From: Methylococcaceae bacterium
GTDB taxonomy: Bacteria > Pseudomonadota > Gammaproteobacteria > Methylococcales > Methylomonadaceae
Direction: 5' to 3'
DNA: 12,120 bases
NCBI GenBank assembly: GCA_009925045.1
Contig: RFQK01000026.1
Location: 1-12,120, forward strand
Shown here piece after piece: positions 9,361 to 12,120 of the stretch. The notes beneath the pieces were generated by a model. The model did not search any database and was not told the DNA's origin. It saw only the letters and a list, made by a program, of their open reading frames with translations. Numbering within the stretch: the stretch's first letter is position 1; every line of letters starts with the position of its first letter. A program made the position numbers and the translations under genes.

Positions 9361-9366
9361 AATTAA

Positions 9367-9371
9367 CCTCT
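9367..9371 (-). promoter_or_regulatory. Ribosome binding site of mraZ
   Basis: AGAGG on the minus strand is separated by 6 nt (TTAATT) from the TTG that opens MFRG. It supports a TTG start for mraZ in the absence of an alternative start codon. Confidence 0.7.
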
Positions 9372-9376
9372 TGGCT

Positions 9377-9413
9377 CCAAAATTTTCCCTTTCTAACCAC
9401 TTTATTCCACTTT
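9377..9413 (-). promoter_or_regulatory. Candidate MraZ operator, GG boxes at 10-bp spacing
   Basis: On the minus strand four boxes recur at exactly 10-bp intervals: AAAGTGG (9413-9407), AAAGTGG (9403-9397), GAAAGGG (9393-9387) and a weaker TTGG (9380-9377). E. coli MraZ is known to bind TGGGN repeats separated by 5 nt, which is the same 10-bp period, and AAAGTG repeats are reported as the MraZ site in mollicutes. The boxes lie between the promoter and the start codon, as in E. coli, so binding should repress the cluster. Function is inferred from pattern and place. Confidence 0.75.
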
Positions 9414-9419
9414 GGCGCC

Positions 9420-9448
9420 ACTATAGTTTTCTAAACGCCTGTAGTCAA
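9420..9448 (-). promoter_or_regulatory. Sigma-70 promoter of the dcw cluster
   Basis: Reading the minus strand, TTGACT (9448-9443) and TATAGT (9425-9420) are separated by exactly 17 nt. Each is one or two bases from the sigma-70 consensus. Transcription would start near 9413, giving a leader of about 50 nt that begins at the first GG box. This is the best promoter in the window and would drive mraZ through ftsW. Confidence 0.82.
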
Positions 9449-9492
9449 GAGTCGTTTTGCCTAAATTCTTTCTTTTTCAACAATGACTTACG

Positions 9493-9548
9493 TTTTTTTT
9501 CTGTACCAAAAAAACCACAAAAATTCGCAAAAAATAAACTCTATTTTT
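9493..9548. other. Phased A/T-tracts, probable curved DNA
   Basis: Runs of T8 (9493-9500), A7 (9508-9514), A5 (9519-9523), A6 (9529-9534) and T5 (9544-9548) lie in this stretch. The three A runs are centred about 10 bp apart, which is the spacing expected for intrinsically bent DNA. They sit upstream of the dcw promoter -35 box and may help promoter activation or bind a nucleoid protein. The remainder of the 9361-9728 intergenic region holds the dcw promoter and operator and the short repeats listed separately; no further gene is seen. Confidence 0.5.
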
Positions 9549-9570
9549 ATCAAACTGTTAATGGTTTTTA

Positions 9571-9587
9571 TTCATGTTAGTTATGAA
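9571..9587. repeat. Short inverted repeat in the intergenic region
   Basis: TTCATGTTAGTTATGAA has 5-bp perfect arms (TTCAT/ATGAA) around a 7-nt centre, 142 bp before the globin-like start. It could be a regulator site for either divergent gene. It does not match a regulator consensus that I recognise with confidence. Confidence 0.35.
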
Positions 9588-9606
9588 ACTAGAGCGCAAA
9601 CCCAAT

Positions 9607-9654
9607 TTCACAGTTTCTAAAACCATTCTCACAATTTCTATTCATAATTTTCTA
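9607..9654 (+). repeat. Three imperfect direct repeats upstream of the globin-like gene
   Basis: TTCACAGTTTCTA (9607-9619), CTCACAATTTCTA (9628-9640) and TTCATAATTTTCTA (9641-9654) are variants of one 13-14-nt unit. The first two are spaced 21 bp apart, about two helical turns. They could be operator half-sites. The region is AT-rich, so chance resemblance is possible. Confidence 0.4.
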
Positions 9655-9671
9655 AATCCGAGCGACATCAG

Positions 9672-9677
9672 TTGACA
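9672..9677 (+). promoter_or_regulatory. Possible -35 box for the globin-like gene
   Basis: A perfect TTGACA lies 51 nt upstream of the ATG. At a 17-nt spacing the -10 position reads AAACTG, which is poor, so this may need an activator or may be a chance match. Confidence 0.3.
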
Positions 9678-9728
9678 TTCGCAATCTAGCTGGAAAACTG
9701 ATTTTTAAATGCTGACTGGAGAACCCAA

Positions 9729-10223
9729 ATGAATTCCCTGATTGATAATGTGATAGAGACTTGTTTCTCAAAAATGCTGGATGATTTCCGCATTAATCGT
9801 TTTTTTAACAGTAACCCGATCAAACAACAGACTGCTGCTTTAAAAAGCTATGTGGATATTGTGATCAATCAAAAACCTTTGAATGACGATCAAACCCTAG
9901 AGATTTTGAATGATTTCTTTCAAGAAGCTTTCGCCAGAAACAATCACAAACCTAGCTTGGTGACTGGCAATGATTTTGGTTTTTTGCTGGATTTGGTTGG
10001 CGGACAAGAAGTCAGACCGATTACTTTACTTTGCGAAAATCACTCGTTTTTGATTAAACTGCTACCTGATGATTCTCATTACGACGCTTTTTTAGACAAT
10101 CTTAATGAGACACTGAAAGAATTGCAGGTTGATGCGGAACTCAAAAGCCGTTTATTAAAACTGGCAGATCAAGCACGCGACGGAATTCTGGCTCGAGGCC
10201 GGACTTATATGAAAGCAGCTTAG
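9729..10223 (+). CDS. Truncated-haemoglobin-like protein with an enlarged middle
   Basis: This 164-residue soluble protein has no signal peptide or membrane segment. Its N-terminal part (5-46: IDNVIETCFSKMLDDFRINRFF, then KQQTAALKSYVDIVI) resembles helices A to E of group I truncated haemoglobins, including the RFF at the CD turn. Its C-terminal part (104-155: NHSFLIKLLPDDSHYDAFLDNL, then TLKELQV) resembles helices F to H. H105 falls about where the proximal haem histidine is expected, 12 residues before HYDAF (13 in cyanobacterial GlbN as I recall it). The usual B10 Tyr appears to be F13, no distal His aligns, and the N-terminal LYEKLGG motif is absent. Some 44 extra residues lie between the two parts. 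Haem or oxygen/NO binding is therefore inference; a globin-fold protein without haem is possible. ATG 9729 has GGAGA about 7 nt upstream. The gene stands alone, divergent from mraZ. Confidence 0.6.
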   Translation: MNSLIDNVIETCFSKMLDDFRINRFFNSNPIKQQTAALKSYVDIVINQKPLNDDQTLEILNDFFQEAFARNNHKPSLVTGNDFGFLLDLVGGQEVRPITLLCENHSFLIKLLPDDSHYDAFLDNLNETLKELQVDAELKSRLLKLADQARDGILARGRTYMKAA

Positions 10224-10230
10224 AAAAGAT

Positions 10231-10263
10231 AGCGGGTTGCCAAATTGACAACCCGCTTTTTTT
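10231..10263 (+). terminator. Rho-independent terminator after the globin-like gene
   Basis: A perfect 9-bp stem, AGCGGGTTG (10231-10239) with CAACCCGCT (10249-10257), has a 9-nt loop and runs into seven Ts (10257-10263). It begins 7 nt after the TAG stop of the globin-like gene. The lpd stop codon lies within the T-run on the other strand. Read in the lpd direction the hairpin is followed by ATCTTTTC, so it may also terminate the aceF-lpd transcript, less efficiently. Confidence 0.92.
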
Positions 10264-11589
10264 ATTTTTTGATGTAGAGATCGGTAATCGTGCCTTCGAT
10301 CATTTCTGCAGCAAACGCAAAACTTTCCGATAACGTAGGGTGGGCGTGAATCGTCAGACTAATATCCGCCGCATCTGCTCCCATTTCCAGAGCCAGTACG
10401 GCTTCAGCCAGTAACTCGCCAGCACCTGGACCGACAAAACCTGCACCTAATAAGCGACCTGATGATTTATCGGTAATGATTTTGGTTAAGCCCTCATTAC
10501 GACCTAATGCCAGTGAGCGTCCACTGGCCGCCCAAGGGAACACAGCTTTTTCATAATCCACACCTTGCGCTTGTGCCTGAGTCTCAGACAGTCCCATCCA
10601 GGCAACTTCAGGGTCGGTGTATGCCACCGAAGGAATGGTTAAGGCATCAAAGCCGGCTTTATGACCACTAATCACTTCTGCGGCAATCTTGCCTTCATAA
10701 CTGGCTTTGTGCGCCAGCATAGGATTACCAACGATGTCACCAATGGCAAAAATATTCGAGACATTGGTACGTTGTTGTTTATCCACGGCAATAAAACCTG
10801 CTTCGTCAACCGCAACACCTGCTTTTTCAGCATCGATCAACTTGCCATTGGGTCGACGACCCACTGCCACCAGAACCGCATCGAATAATTCTGACTCAGG
10901 CGCATTTTTACCCTCGAAACTGACTTTCAGACCCTCTGGCAAGGCTTCAATACGGGTAACCTTGGTTTGCAGCCAAAGATTGTCATATTGTTTTTTAATG
11001 CGGCGCTGTAAAGGTGTAACCAAATCCTTATCACAGCCCGGAATAATCTGATCCATCAACTCGACCACGCTGATTTTTGAGCCCAGCGCATGGTAAACGG
11101 TCGCCATTTCCAAGCCAATAATCCCACCACCCAGAATCAGTAGTTTTTCGGGAACTGATTTCAATGCTAAAGCATCTGTAGAATTCCATAAACGCGGATC
11201 ATCGTTAGGGAAGACCGGAATTTGGGTAGGGTGCGAACCGGCAGCAATGATGGCATTTTCAAAATTAACTACCTGAATACCTTGCTCGCCTTCAACCGAC
11301 AGACTGGTTGAGGAGGTAAATTTGCCATACCCCGAAACAACGGTGACGTTGCGTTGTTTCGCCAGACGCGCCAAGCCCTGATTTAAGGTTTGCGTGACAC
11401 TTTCTTTCCAGCTTCTGACCTTATCCAGATCAATTTGTGGCTTGGCAAATGTCACACCATGTTCCGCAAATGCATCGGCTTCATGGATCACTTGGGCCAC
11501 ATGCAATAACGCTTTGGAAGGAATATGTAACCACCCGGACCACCACCTAAAACCAGAACCTCGGCCTGTATTGGAGTGCTATTCGCCAC
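10262..11589 (-). pseudogene. lpd: Lpd, dihydrolipoamide dehydrogenase (E3), disrupted by an internal deletion and frameshift
   Basis: E3 is the FAD flavoprotein that reoxidises lipoyl groups of the pyruvate and 2-oxoglutarate dehydrogenase complexes, passing electrons to NAD. A GTG start at 11589 has AGGAG 8 nt upstream, overlapping the aceF stop. It opens 21 codons ending in VLVLGGGPGGY, the start of the FAD-binding fold. The other frame resumes at IPSKALLHVAQVIHEA and continues intact to the TAA. It includes the NAD-binding GGGIIGLEMA, the second FAD motif NIFAIGDIVGNPMLAHKA, and the C-terminal HAHPTLSE with the catalytic His/Glu. Family members have about 31 residues between GPGGY and IPSKALL, including the rest of the FAD fold and the redox-active CLNVGC disulfide. 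These are absent, and the frame shift fits about 91 nt lost. As written no active enzyme can be made. It follows aceF by 11 nt. Confidence 0.93.
11522..11529 (-). other. Deletion/frameshift junction in lpd
   Basis: On the minus strand the N-terminal frame ends GGT GGT TAC (TAC at 11529-11527). Two bases (AT, 11526-11525) follow, and then ATT CCT TCC AAA opens the IPSK block in another frame. Staying in the first frame leads to a stop 13 codons later. The CLNVGC codons that normally directly precede IPSK are missing. Confidence 0.85.
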
Positions 11590-11597
11590 GTCTTTTT

Positions 11598-11602
11598 CTC
11601 CT
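11598..11602 (-). promoter_or_regulatory. Ribosome binding site of lpd
   Basis: AGGAG on the minus strand lies 8 nt before a GTG codon and overlaps the TAG stop of aceF. It fixes the lpd start at GTG 11589, since no ATG occurs between it and the GGGPGG motif. Confidence 0.75.
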
Positions 11603-12120
11603 ACAGCAACAGACGACGCACGTCGCCCAGATAATATTTAAGCGCTTCCATAAAACGCGCACCTTCGGCACCATCGATAACACGGTGATCATAGGTAATA
11701 TCCAAAGGCAACATGAGCTGTGGCTCAAAGCTTGCGCCATTCCAGACGGGCTGGACTTTGGATCGGGTCACGCCAAGTATCGCTACCTCGGGGGCATTGA
11801 CAATCGGGGTGAATGCAGTACCGCCGATACCACCCAGACTGGAAATCGTCATACAACCGCCTTGCATATCGGCCGGCATTAATTTGCCCTGACGCGCTAA
11901 CTGGCTTTTTTCTGCCAGCTCTGTGGTGAGCTCAAAAATACTTTTTTGATCCACATTGCGAATCACTGGCACCACCAGACCGTTTGGCGTATCTACGGCA
12001 ATGCCTAAATGAAAGTATTTTTTATAAATGAGTCGCTCGCCGTCTGCTGATAACGAGCTGTTGAAGGCCGGGTATTGCTTCATGGCTGCAACCAAGGCTT
12101 TCATGATAAAAACCAGACCT
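11601..12120 (-). CDS. aceF: AceF, dihydrolipoamide acetyltransferase (E2) of pyruvate dehydrogenase (3' part)
   Basis: E2 is the core of the pyruvate dehydrogenase complex and transfers acetyl groups from lipoamide to CoA. The window holds the last 172 codons, in frame through the right edge ([19 protein letters not shown]), so the lipoyl and E1/E3-binding domains lie outside. The catalytic-domain blocks are clear: [54 protein letters not shown] and the active-site [13 protein letters not shown], which supplies the catalytic His. The tail GDVRRLLL matches the end of E. coli AceF (SDIRRLVM). The immediate downstream neighbour is lpd, so this is an aceE-aceF-lpd type operon. The close match to the E. 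coli pyruvate enzyme favours AceF over SucB. Confidence 0.93.
   Translation of the reverse strand, partial: GLVFIMKALVAAMKQYPAFNSSLSADGERLIYKKYFHLGIAVDTPNGLVVPVIRNVDQKSIFELTTELAEKSQLARQGKLMPADMQGGCMTISSLGGIGGTAFTPIVNAPEVAILGVTRSKVQPVWNGASFEPQLMLPLDITYDHRVIDGAEGARFMEALKYYLGDVRRLLL

Noticed and set aside
9361..9728. A small RNA, tRNA or replication origin in the intergenic region
   Set aside because: I found no cloverleaf, no clear DnaA box cluster and no independent terminator. Promoter, operator and AT-rich repeats account for what is visible.
11394..11882. A 162-codon open frame on the plus strand opposite lpd and aceF
   Set aside because: It is antisense across two clear genes with conserved motifs, and its protein has no recognisable domain.

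Overview
The window holds most of a division and cell wall (dcw) cluster, the end of a pyruvate dehydrogenase operon, and one small globin-like gene between them. The dcw gene order, the dcw and PDH protein sequences, the meso-diaminopimelate type MurE and the E. coli-like Lpd and AceF point to a Gram-negative gammaproteobacterium of moderate to low GC. A methylotroph or methanotroph (Methylococcales) is my impression only and cannot be proved here.

Layout: positions 1-9360, all on the minus strand, carry in transcription order mraZ, rsmH, ftsL, ftsI, murE, murF, mraY, murD and the first 258 codons of ftsW. Nearly every junction is a stop/start overlap (TAATG, ATGA or 7 nt), so the genes look like one translationally coupled operon. 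They run from a near-consensus sigma-70 promoter (9420-9448) followed by four 10-bp-spaced GG boxes that look like MraZ autoregulatory sites. A 368-bp AT-rich intergenic region (9361-9728) also holds phased A-tracts and short repeats. It separates mraZ from a divergent plus-strand gene (9729-10223) whose two ends resemble group I truncated haemoglobins but whose middle is about 44 residues longer. That gene ends at a strong hairpin/T-tract terminator (10231-10263). Converging on it from the right, on the minus strand, are aceF (3' part, 11601-12120) and lpd (10262-11589), the E2 and E3 of pyruvate dehydrogenase.

The most striking feature is that two normally essential or central genes are broken in the same way. 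murD lacks about 74 nt that should encode its ATP-binding P-loop. lpd lacks about 91 nt that should encode most of the FAD-binding motif and the redox-active CxxxxC disulfide. Both gaps shift the frame, while the flanking sequence on each side is well conserved. All other genes are intact and of normal length. Assembly or amplification artefacts are the leading explanation; real lesions (for example in a population variant or a reducing genome) are the alternative. I see no clear novel multi-gene system, tRNA, rRNA, CRISPR array or insertion sequence.

Together MurE, MurF and MurD build the UDP-MurNAc-pentapeptide, MraY transfers it to undecaprenyl phosphate, and FtsW/FtsI with FtsL polymerise and cross-link septal peptidoglycan. 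RsmH methylates 16S rRNA and MraZ regulates the cluster.
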